A model generated the notes under the pieces. That model was not told the DNA's origin. It searched no databases and worked only from the letters and a program-made list of their open reading frames with translations. A DNA stretch of 64,000 nucleotides from Acidimicrobium ferrooxidans DSM 10331 (GTDB taxonomy: Bacteria > Actinomycetota > Acidimicrobiia > Acidimicrobiales > Acidimicrobiaceae), in the NCBI RefSeq assembly GCF_000023265.1, contig NC_013124.1, forward strand, positions 124,001-188,000. The letters run 5' to 3'. Position numbers and translations under genes: made by a program. Every line of letters begins with the position of its first letter. Position 1 is the stretch's first letter. This document shows, in pieces, positions 57,575-64,000 of this stretch.

Positions 57575-57586
57575 TCGTGTTCCCCT

Positions 57587-57616
57587 GGGGCCGCCACCGA
57601 CCTCGGTGGCGGCCCC
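57587..57616 (+). terminator. hairpin between the binding protein and permease genes
   Basis: A near-perfect GC-rich stem of 13-14 bp (GGGGCCGCCACCGA, 57587-57600, with 57603-57616), centred on CC. It lies 12 bases after the binding-protein stop. Such hairpins often let the binding protein be made in excess over the membrane parts. Confidence 0.65.
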
Positions 57617-57634
57617 CTCCCGAGGAGGTAGCTC

Positions 57635-58615
57635 GTGCGCTACGTCGTGCGCAGGCTCGTCATCTTCGTACTGACGCTCTGGGTCGCCCTCACGCTGAAC
57701 TTTCTCATCCCTCGCCTCATGCCGGGCAACCCAGCTCAGGCAGCGCTCGCCAAGTTGGCGGCTCGCGGACCGGTGAGCCCTACCGAGCTCCACGCCATCG
57801 AGCTCACCCTCGGGTTGCCCCATGGCTCGTTGCTCTCGCAGTACGGTGGGTACCTCGTTGCCCTCGCGCATGGACACCTTGGCGTCTCTTACACGTTCTT
57901 CCCGGAGTCCGTTCGCTCCCTGATCGCTCAAGCTCTGCCCTGGACCCTTGGCCTCGTCGGTACGACCACTGTGTTGGCGTTCGTCGTCGGCACCTTGCTC
58001 GGTGTGCTTGCGGCCTGGCGCCGAGGCGGCATCATCGACACCGTCGCCACCGTCGGCTCGACGTTCACCGCGGCCTTCCCGTACTTCTGGACCGCGCTCC
58101 TCGCGCTCTACGTGCTCGGTTTCGTGCTGGGCTGGTTCCCGATCCGAGGTGGCTACGCCTCCACGCTCAGCCCGACCTGGAGCCTCGGTTTCATCGTCGA
58201 CGCGGCCTACCATGCGATCCTGCCGGCCGCGACGATCCTCGTCTCGAGTCTTGGCGGCTGGTTGCTCGGCATGCGCAACACCATGATCCCGACCCTCGGT
58301 GAGGACTACGTCACGTTCGCCGAGGCCAACGGGATTCCCTCGCGGACGGTGGCACTGCGCTACGCCGCGCGCAACGCGATCTTGCCGAACGTGACCGGCT
58401 TCGGCCTCGCGCTCGGGTTCGTCGTGTCGGGGTCGTTGCTGACCGAGGTGGTGTTCGGCTATCCGGGCGTGGGATCGTTGCTCTACAACGCCGTCGTGAA
58501 CGAGGATTACCCGCTGATGCAGGGCCTGTTCCTCGTCATCACGGTGAGCGTGTTGGTCGCCAACCTGATCGTGGACCTGCTCTACGGCGTGCTCGATCCG
58601 CGGGTGCGCCGATGA
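57635..58615 (+). CDS. ABC transporter permease (DppB type)
   Basis: A 326-residue inner-membrane permease with six hydrophobic segments. The first (VVRRLVIFVLTLWVALTLNFLIPRLMPG) is the usual DppB N-terminus. The EAA loop (YVTFAEANGIPSRTVALRYAARNAILPNVTGFG) that contacts the ATPase is present. GAGGAGG precedes GTG 57635. The stop overlaps the next permease by 4 bases. Confidence 0.93.
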   Translation: MRYVVRRLVIFVLTLWVALTLNFLIPRLMPGNPAQAALAKLAARGPVSPTELHAIELTLGLPHGSLLSQYGGYLVALAHGHLGVSYTFFPESVRSLIAQALPWTLGLVGTTTVLAFVVGTLLGVLAAWRRGGIIDTVATVGSTFTAAFPYFWTALLALYVLGFVLGWFPIRGGYASTLSPTWSLGFIVDAAYHAILPAATILVSSLGGWLLGMRNTMIPTLGEDYVTFAEANGIPSRTVALRYAARNAILPNVTGFGLALGFVVSGSLLTEVVFGYPGVGSLLYNAVVNEDYPLMQGLFLVITVSVLVANLIVDLLYGVLDPRVRR

Positions 58616-59541
58616 GCACGCCCGTGACGAGCGCGCCGGCACCGGCTGGGGCAGAGGCTGCGGCTCCGGTGCAGTCGGGGTCGAGGGCGCGAGCTTCTCT
58701 CGCGCGGATCGTCGGGGCGCTCTGGTCGAACGTGCGAGCTCGGATCGGCATCGTCATCCTCCTCGCCTTCGTGCTCATGGCGCTCGCCGCACCGCTGATC
58801 GCGCCCTACTCCCCGACGGCGACGTCGTTTGCCGACTCCCTGCCCCCGAGCGCTGCGCATCTGCTCGGCACCACCTCGAGCGGCCAGGACGCCCTCTCGC
58901 AGCTGCTCTACGGAGCGCGTACCTCGGTGCTCGTGGCCTTCGCCGCCGGCGGCATCTCCACCGTCGTCGCCATCGTGGTCGGACTGATCGCTGGGTTCTC
59001 GCGCGGGATCGTGGACGAGACCCTGAGCTTCGTGATGAACGTGATGCTCGTCATCCCCGGGCTTCCGCTCATGATCGTCATCACCGCCTACCTGCCGGGT
59101 CGAGGTCCCGGTGTGATCATCGCGGTCATCGCCCTCACCGGGTGGGCGTGGGGAGCGCGCGTGCTCCGAAGTCAGGCGAAGTCGGTGAGCGCCCGTGACT
59201 TCGTGCTCGCTGCACGCCTGGCCGGAGATTCGTCCTGGCGCATCGTGTTCCGCGAGATCCTCCCCAACATGACGTCGCTCATCGCGGCGAGCTTCTTCGG
59301 CGCGGCGACCGCCGCGGTGCTCGCCGAGGCCGGACTCGAGTTCCTCGGGCTCGGCAATCCGAACGCCGTGAGTTGGGGGACGATGCTCTACTGGGCGGAG
59401 AACTCCAATGCGTTGCTGACGGGCCAGTGGGGCGTCATCGTCGGTCCGGGTCTGTGCATCGCACTCCTGGCCTCCTCGCTGTCGCTCATCAACTTCGGTG
59501 TCGATGCGCTCTCGAATCCCCGGCTGAGGGAGCGCGCATGA
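58612..59541 (+). CDS. ABC transporter permease (DppC type)
   Basis: A 309-residue permease with six membrane segments and an Ala/Pro-rich N-terminal tail. The DppC signatures HLLGTTSSGQDALSQLLYGARTSVLV and the EAA loop (FVLAARLAGDSSWRIVFREILPNMTSLI) are clear. It pairs with the upstream DppB-type permease. Overlaps at both ends show a tight operon. Confidence 0.93.
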   Translation: MSTPVTSAPAPAGAEAAAPVQSGSRARASLARIVGALWSNVRARIGIVILLAFVLMALAAPLIAPYSPTATSFADSLPPSAAHLLGTTSSGQDALSQLLYGARTSVLVAFAAGGISTVVAIVVGLIAGFSRGIVDETLSFVMNVMLVIPGLPLMIVITAYLPGRGPGVIIAVIALTGWAWGARVLRSQAKSVSARDFVLAARLAGDSSWRIVFREILPNMTSLIAASFFGAATAAVLAEAGLEFLGLGNPNAVSWGTMLYWAENSNALLTGQWGVIVGPGLCIALLASSLSLINFGVDALSNPRLRERA

Positions 59542-60509
59542 GCTTGCTCGAGGTTCGCGATCTCGTCGTCGATTACCGCATGGGCACGACCGTCGTGCAC
59601 GCGCTCCGAGGCGTCTCGCTCGAGGTCGACGAGGGCCAGTTCATCGGCGTCGTCGGTGAGTCGGGCTGTGGCAAGAGCACGCTCGGCACCGCGGTCGTCG
59701 GTGTGCTCGGTCCCCCTGGCTTCATCGTCGGTGGGTCGATCCGCTTCCGCGGTGTCGAACTCGTGGGTCTCGACGCCGCCCAGCGGCGGGCCCTGCGCCA
59801 TCGAGGGCTCGCGCTCGTCCCACAGGCCGGCATGAACGCCCTCAATCCGGTCCGCTCGATTGAGGGGCACTTTCGAGACGTGCTCGCCGGTACCGGTGTT
59901 CGTCACCGAGCAGAGGTCCGAGCTCGCGCCGTCTCCCTGCTCGAACAAGTTGCGCTCGCGCCGTCGGTCTTGCGCAGCTATCCCCACGAGCTGTCAGGGG
60001 GCATGCGCCAACGGGTTGCGCTCGCCCTGGCGCTCGCTCTGGAACCCCAGCTCGTGGTCTTCGACGAGCCGACGACGGCGCTCGACGTCCTCGTGCAGCG
60101 CTCGGTGGTCGATACCATCCGATCGCTGCAGCAAGCGAGGGGCTTCGCCGCCATCTTCATCAGTCACGACATCGGTCTCGTCGCGAGCCTTGCTTCGCGA
60201 GTGGACGTGATGTACGCAGGTGAGGTGGTGGAGGCGGGACCAACCGAGCGTGTCGTGGCACGACCGCTGCACCGCTACACCGAGGCGCTGCTGGGCTGCT
60301 ACGCCGACCCTCGGGCGGAGGAGGTCACGGTGCGTGGCATTCCGGGGAGCCCGCCGAACCTCGTTGCGCAGATCGAAGGGTGCGCGTTCGCGCCCCGCTG
60401 TGGCGTCGCGAGCGACGAGTGTCGTTGCCCCCTGCCGACGGTGACGCTCGACGACCAGTGGGCACGCTGCGTGCATCCAGCCGTGGCGGTCGAGGGACGG
60501 TCCCGATGA
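59538..60509 (+). CDS. ABC transporter ATP-binding protein (DppD type)
   Basis: A 323-residue ATPase with Walker A GESGCGKST, signature LSGGMRQRVALALAL and Walker B LVVFDEPTTALDV. The C-terminal oligopeptide/dipeptide extension contains Cys residues (CYADP, CAFAPRCG, CRC, CVHP) like those that hold an iron-sulfur cluster in some DppD/OppD proteins. ATG 59538 overlaps the permease stop. Confidence 0.94.
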   Translation: MSLLEVRDLVVDYRMGTTVVHALRGVSLEVDEGQFIGVVGESGCGKSTLGTAVVGVLGPPGFIVGGSIRFRGVELVGLDAAQRRALRHRGLALVPQAGMNALNPVRSIEGHFRDVLAGTGVRHRAEVRARAVSLLEQVALAPSVLRSYPHELSGGMRQRVALALALALEPQLVVFDEPTTALDVLVQRSVVDTIRSLQQARGFAAIFISHDIGLVASLASRVDVMYAGEVVEAGPTERVVARPLHRYTEALLGCYADPRAEEVTVRGIPGSPPNLVAQIEGCAFAPRCGVASDECRCPLPTVTLDDQWARCVHPAVAVEGRSR

Positions 60510-61306
60510 CCGAACGGCTCGTGGTCGACGGGGTCTCGAAGTCCTATCGAGGGGAGCGGCGTCACGAGACGATCGAGGCGCTCCGAGACGTCTCGCTCGA
60601 GGTCGCCCCGGGTGGGTCGCTGGGGATCGTCGGCCAGTCGGGAAGCGGCAAGAGCACGCTCGCGCGCCTCATCCTCGGCGCGGAGCGCCCGGACTCGGGC
60701 AGTATCCGACTGGGGAACGTGCGCGTCGACCAGCTCGACCGGCGGGGGCTACGAGCGCACTGGCGGCGCGTGCAGCTCGTGTTCCAAGATCCCTACGCGG
60801 CCTTGAATCCCTTGACGAGCGTGCGCACCGCGCTCGAACGTCCCCTCACCAACCACCGTCACCTCCGAGGCGCCGAGCGTGAGCGCGCGCTCGCCGAGCT
60901 CCTCACGACCGTCGGGCTGGTGCCAGTGGAGCAGTTCGCCCCGAAGCTCCCACACCAGCTCTCGGGCGGTCAGCGTCAGCGCGTCGTGATCGCGCGTGCG
61001 CTCGCAGCCTCACCCGAGGTCCTCGTCGCGGACGAGCCGGTGTCGATGCTCGACGTCTCGCTCCGTGCCGGCATTCTCGAGCTGCTCGCGTCGTTGCGTC
61101 GCGAGCGCGGGATCTCGCTGATCTACATCACGCACGATCTCTTGTCGGCACGGGTCGTCACCGACGAGCTCGTCGTCCTCCGCGAGGGAGCGATCGTCGA
61201 ACGCGGCCCCACCGTGTCGGTGCTGCGCCAGCCGACGTCGGCCTATACGAAGGCACTGCTCGATGCGGTGCCGGTGCTGCCGAGGAGTACGCAAGCGTCG
61301 ACGTGA
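60506..61306 (+). CDS. ABC transporter ATP-binding protein (DppF type)
   Basis: A 266-residue ATPase and second member of the heterodimer. It has Walker A GQSGSGKST, LVFQDPYAALNPL, signature LSGGQRQRVVIARAL and Walker B VLVADEPVSMLDV. It lacks the long C-terminal extension of DppD. ATG 60506 overlaps the upstream stop. Last gene of the LacI-GH39-ABC group. Confidence 0.93.
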   Translation: MTERLVVDGVSKSYRGERRHETIEALRDVSLEVAPGGSLGIVGQSGSGKSTLARLILGAERPDSGSIRLGNVRVDQLDRRGLRAHWRRVQLVFQDPYAALNPLTSVRTALERPLTNHRHLRGAERERALAELLTTVGLVPVEQFAPKLPHQLSGGQRQRVVIARALAASPEVLVADEPVSMLDVSLRAGILELLASLRRERGISLIYITHDLLSARVVTDELVVLREGAIVERGPTVSVLRQPTSAYTKALLDAVPVLPRSTQAST

Positions 61307-61337
61307 GCTCGGCCATCGTCGCGTACAGTGACGGAGG

Positions 61338-62249
61338 ATGACTCGAACCCAGCTCCGGAGCCTGGTCGCCGTCTTCGAGGCGGGCTCGGTCGCGGGTGCG
61401 GCGCATCGACTGGTCGTCAGCGCCGCTGCAGTCTCGGCGGCGGTGGCCTCGCTCGAGCGGGAGGTCGGTGTCAAGCTCCTCGAGCGGGTGGGTCGCGGTG
61501 TGCGCCTCACACCTGCAGGCGAGGTGCTCGTCGACTATGCACGGCGCATCGAGGGGCTCGAAGAAGAGGCGCTGGTCCGCGTGCATGAGCTCGCCGACGC
61601 CGCAGGCGGGGTCCTACGGATCGGGGCGGTCGCAACGGTCGGGGAAGAGCTGTTGCCGCGGTGGCTCTCGGTGTTCCGATCGGCGCGGCCGAAGGCGAGC
61701 GTCCACCTCGAAGTCGCCAACAAGGCGCGACTGCTCGAGCGGCTCCGTACGCATCGGCTCGATCTCGTGATCGCGGGTCGACCCGGACACGAGGCCGGTC
61801 TGCGCATCGTCGCGACCCGTCCGCACGAGCTGCTCTTGTGTGCCGCCGCAGGCTGGGCGCGCGAGTGGTTCGGCCCCTCGCTCGAGGTGACTCCAGAGAC
61901 GGCAAGCGCAGTGACCTGGCTCGTGCGCGAAGAGGGATCGGGCACACGTGCCTCGGCAGAGGAGGTCCTGAGCGCGCTCGACATCCATCCGCCATCGCTC
62001 ACCATCGGCTCCAACCTCGCGATCAAGCGGGGGGTGGAGCTCGGTCTCGGCGTCGCCGTCCTGTCGAGCGATCTCGTTGCACGAGAACGTGAGCAGGGCG
62101 AGATCCTCTCGCTCGCGCTGGGGCCGCTGCCGTCGGTCCGGCGTTGGTGCCTGGTGGTGGGCCCCGAGGGGCCCCCAGAGCCGGTCCGCGCCTTCGTCGC
62201 CCAGCTCCAGGCGATGGGGGAGCTCGAAATCCCCCCTGCGCTCACCTGA
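61338..62249 (+). CDS. LysR-family regulator, CbbR candidate
   Basis: A 303-residue LysR regulator. The N-terminal winged HTH (LRSLVAVFEAGSVAGAAHRLVVSAAAVSAAVASLEREVGVKLLERVGRGVRLTPAGE) is followed by a substrate-binding domain. It sits directly before the Calvin-cycle aldolase gene, on the same strand, and the window carries LysR-style dyads upstream of cbbL, so it is a reasonable CbbR. CbbR proteins are normally divergent from their target operon; here it is not, so the name is left open. Confidence 0.75.
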   Translation: MTRTQLRSLVAVFEAGSVAGAAHRLVVSAAAVSAAVASLEREVGVKLLERVGRGVRLTPAGEVLVDYARRIEGLEEEALVRVHELADAAGGVLRIGAVATVGEELLPRWLSVFRSARPKASVHLEVANKARLLERLRTHRLDLVIAGRPGHEAGLRIVATRPHELLLCAAAGWAREWFGPSLEVTPETASAVTWLVREEGSGTRASAEEVLSALDIHPPSLTIGSNLAIKRGVELGLGVAVLSSDLVAREREQGEILSLALGPLPSVRRWCLVVGPEGPPEPVRAFVAQLQAMGELEIPPALT

Positions 62250-62360
62250 GGGGCGGGTGGGCGAGCCTCCCTGCCCGCGTAGCGTGCTGGCAGCGCGTCG
62301 TCCAGTGGGTCGACGATGACCAGGGCGCGCCACGATTCAGTCTCGAGCCGAGGAGGCGTT

Positions 62361-63344
62361 GTGGACGACATTCGCACGATCGCTGCGGCCATGGTGGCAC
62401 GACCGAAGGGCATTCTCGCTGCCGACGAGAGCAGTCCGACCCTGACCAAGCGCTTCGACGCGCTCTCGATCCCATCGACGCCGGAGAGTCGCCTCGCCTG
62501 GCGGGAGATGCTCTTCTCCACGCCCGAGCTCTCCACGTGGATCTCGGGGGTCATCCTCTACGACGAGACGTTCAACCAGCGAACCTCCGATGGTTCGACG
62601 ATCCCCGAGTTCCTCGCCGCCCGTGGCATGATCCCAGGGATCAAGGTTGATACCGGTGCCAAGCCGCTCGCTGGCTCGAGGGGAGAGCTCGTGACGGAGG
62701 GGCTCGATGGGCTTGGTTCGCGGCTTGCGACCTACCACGCCAAGGGGGCGCGCTTTGCCAAGTGGCGCGCGGTGATCTCCATCGGGGACGGTCGGCCGAG
62801 TTCGATGTGCGTCGCCGCCAACGCTCACGCGCTCGCTCGCTACGCGAAGCTGTGCCAGGAGAACGGCATCGTCCCCATCGTCGAGCCGGAGGTCCTGATG
62901 GAAGGCGATCACTCCATCGAGGTCAATGCGGCCGTGACCCGACGCGTGCTCTCCGAGGTGTTCGCCGAACTTCGACGCTTCGACGTCGACTTCGAGGGCA
63001 TGGTGCTGAAGCCGTCGATGGTCACGCCTGGGGTGCTTGGCGAACCCGTGAGCGTCGACACGGTCGCACAGGCGTCGGTGGCGGTCTATCGCGACAGCGT
63101 GCCGGCCTCCGTCGCCGGGATCGCCCTCCTGTCGGGTGGGCAGGCAGACGACGTCGCGACCGCGCACCTGCGCGCGATGAACGCCGGAGCGACGTTGCCC
63201 TGGCCGATCACGTTCTCCTACGGACGAGCGCTGCAGGACCTGCCCATGCGCATCTGGCGTGGTGATGCGGCCAACGCGGCGGCGGCGCAGCAGTCGCTCG
63301 CGACGCTCGCGGCGGCGAACGCTGCCGCGGCCGAAGGCCGCTAG
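62361..63344 (+). CDS. fructose-bisphosphate aldolase class I
   Basis: A 327-residue class I (Schiff base) aldolase acting in the Calvin cycle and glycolysis. Typical blocks are GILAADESSPTLTKRF, VILYDETFNQ, GIKVDTGAKPL, FAKWRAVISI, IVPIVEPEVLMEGDHSIE and FEGMVLKPSMVTPG. The Lys in LKPSM forms the Schiff base. GTG 62361 behind GAGGAGG is chosen over an upstream in-frame ATG at 62316 with no ribosome binding site. A small hairpin at 63327-63341 spans its stop. Confidence 0.95.
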   Translation: MDDIRTIAAAMVARPKGILAADESSPTLTKRFDALSIPSTPESRLAWREMLFSTPELSTWISGVILYDETFNQRTSDGSTIPEFLAARGMIPGIKVDTGAKPLAGSRGELVTEGLDGLGSRLATYHAKGARFAKWRAVISIGDGRPSSMCVAANAHALARYAKLCQENGIVPIVEPEVLMEGDHSIEVNAAVTRRVLSEVFAELRRFDVDFEGMVLKPSMVTPGVLGEPVSVDTVAQASVAVYRDSVPASVAGIALLSGGQADDVATAHLRAMNAGATLPWPITFSYGRALQDLPMRIWRGDAANAAAAQQSLATLAAANAAAAEGR

Positions 63345-63377
63345 GTCTGCGACGCTGTCGCTGTAGGCTCCAGAGCC

Positions 63378-63575
63378 GTGGAGCGTGAGGCATCGTGTGA
63401 CCCCGTCGTGCTCGCATCGTTGCTCGCGCAGGTCGACACGCTCGAAGCGGAGGTCGAGGCCTTCCTCGAGGTCCTGCACGCCGAGATCGAGCCGACGCGT
63501 ACGCTGCCCGATCCGCGGCAGCGTGTGTCCGAGGGGGCGAGCGAGACGAGGCCTGAGCGTGCGGGTCTCGCTTGA
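63378..63575 (+). CDS. small acidic protein of unknown function
   Basis: A 65-residue Glu-rich protein, probably helical in its first half (LASLLAQVDTLEAEVEAFLEVLHAEIE), 33 bases after aldolase. It is not recognised. It overlaps the following MoaD/ThiS-like gene by 17 bases, so it could be a small helper or an untranslated open frame. No clear ribosome binding site. Confidence 0.4.
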   Translation: MEREASCDPVVLASLLAQVDTLEAEVEAFLEVLHAEIEPTRTLPDPRQRVSEGASETRPERAGLA

Positions 63576-63810
63576 ACTCCTCGGTCCGGTCCGCGAGGCG
63601 ATCGGGTCCAGCGTCATCGAGGTCGCGCTCGAGCCCGACGCCACGGTCGCAGACGTGGTTGAGGAGCTGGTCGAGCGTGCTGGCGAGCCACTGCGTGGCC
63701 TGCTCGAACGGTGTCGCTTTGCGATCGGCGATCGCGTGGTGGACCTCGACGAGCCTCTCGCCGATGGTGCGACCGTCGTCGTGATCCCACCCGTCAGCGG
63801 AGGGTCGTGA
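63559..63810 (+). CDS. MoaD/ThiS-family sulfur-carrier-like protein
   Basis: An 83-residue ubiquitin-fold protein with the pattern VRVSLELLGPVREAIGSS, DATVADVVEELVER and ADGATVVVIPPVSGGS. MoaD and ThiS carry sulfur on a C-terminal Gly-Gly; here a Ser follows the Gly-Gly, so activation would need trimming or the protein has another role. GTG 63559. Its stop overlaps the response regulator start by 1 base. Confidence 0.72.
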   Translation: MRVSLELLGPVREAIGSSVIEVALEPDATVADVVEELVERAGEPLRGLLERCRFAIGDRVVDLDEPLADGATVVVIPPVSGGS

Positions 63811-64000
63811 TGGCCGTGACCATCGTGCTCGTCGATGACCACCAGGTGATCATCGACGGGGTGCGTGCCATGCTTGCGCCCTACGCCGACCGGGTCACGA
63901 TGGTCGGGTCGGCGAAGACGCGGGCCGAGCTGTTCGAGGTGCTCGAGAGCGTGCACCCTGATCTCATCGTGACCGATGCGAGGCTCACCAACGACTCGGG
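63810..64000 (+). CDS. response regulator, N-terminal receiver domain (3' part outside the window)
   Basis: The first 63 codons of a response regulator. The acidic pair in VLVDDHQVIIDGVRAML and the phosphoacceptor Asp in LIVTDARLTNDSG are visible, as in the NarL/FixJ group. The output domain lies beyond the window. ATG 63810 overlaps the MoaD-like stop (TGATG). Confidence 0.8.
   Translation, partial: MAVTIVLVDDHQVIIDGVRAMLAPYADRVTMVGSAKTRAELFEVLESVHPDLIVTDARLTNDS

Noticed and set aside
55589-58642. Minus-strand open frame of about 1017 codons
   Set aside because: It is antisense to the glycosidase, binding protein and permease genes, whose families are clear on the plus strand; composition is Arg/Gly/His-rich as in shadow frames.

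Overview
The window reads as a high-GC, gene-dense chromosome segment of a motile, autotrophic actinobacterium of the Acidimicrobium type (an acidophilic iron oxidiser). This assignment is an inference from three things: an alpha-carboxysome with form I RuBisCO in a high-GC actinobacterial style genome, a flagellum without L- and P-ring genes (as in cells lacking an outer membrane), and sulfide/persulfide enzymes. No rRNA, tRNA or CRISPR array was recognised.

Layout. 1-3.5 kb: the end of a flagellin gene, then fliD, fliS and a small fliT-like gene. 3.6-5.3 kb: a two-gene ABC exporter broken by three apparent single-base losses. 5.4-17.5 kb: a carboxysome operon, cbbL-cbbS-csoS2-csoSCA-csoS4A-csoS1 (three near-identical copies)-bacterioferritin-like-acRAF-mcdA-mcdB-cbbQ-cbbO. 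17.7-21.9 kb: one reading frame encoding an inorganic carbon pump in which DabB and DabA are fused. 22.1-44.0 kb: a long flagellar operon, flgB-flgC-fliE-fliF-fliG-fliH-fliI-fliJ-peptidoglycan hydrolase-fliK-flgD-flgE-flbD-motA-motB-fliL-fliM-fliN-fliO-fliP-fliQ-fliR-flhB-flhA-flhF-like, with an IS3-family element inside fliO. 44.1-45.9 kb (minus strand): a rhodanese and a sulfide:quinone oxidoreductase-like flavoprotein with a CstR/CsoR-like operator. 46.0-51.7 kb: rlmN and a Calvin-cycle operon, rpe, a transketolase-fructose bisphosphatase fusion, and class II phosphoribulokinase. 51.7-52.5 kb: an MgtC-type membrane protein (minus strand). 52.8-61.3 kb: LacI regulator, GH39-like glycosidase and a five-gene ABC importer, probably for an oligosaccharide. 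61.3-63.3 kb: a LysR (CbbR candidate) and class I fructose-bisphosphate aldolase. 63.4-64.0 kb: a small protein, a MoaD/ThiS-like protein and the start of a response regulator.

How it works together. The DAB pump would convert CO2 to trapped bicarbonate in the cytosol. CsoSCA inside the shell would convert it back to CO2 at RuBisCO. CbbQO would reactivate RuBisCO, acRAF would help assemble it, and McdAB would distribute carboxysomes. Rpe, transketolase-FBPase, aldolase and phosphoribulokinase regenerate ribulose bisphosphate. The most notable features are the two fusion proteins (DabB-DabA and transketolase-FBPase), the triplicated csoS1, variable-number repeats beside the ribosome binding sites of flgE and cbbQ, and the reduced FlhF and FliM proteins.
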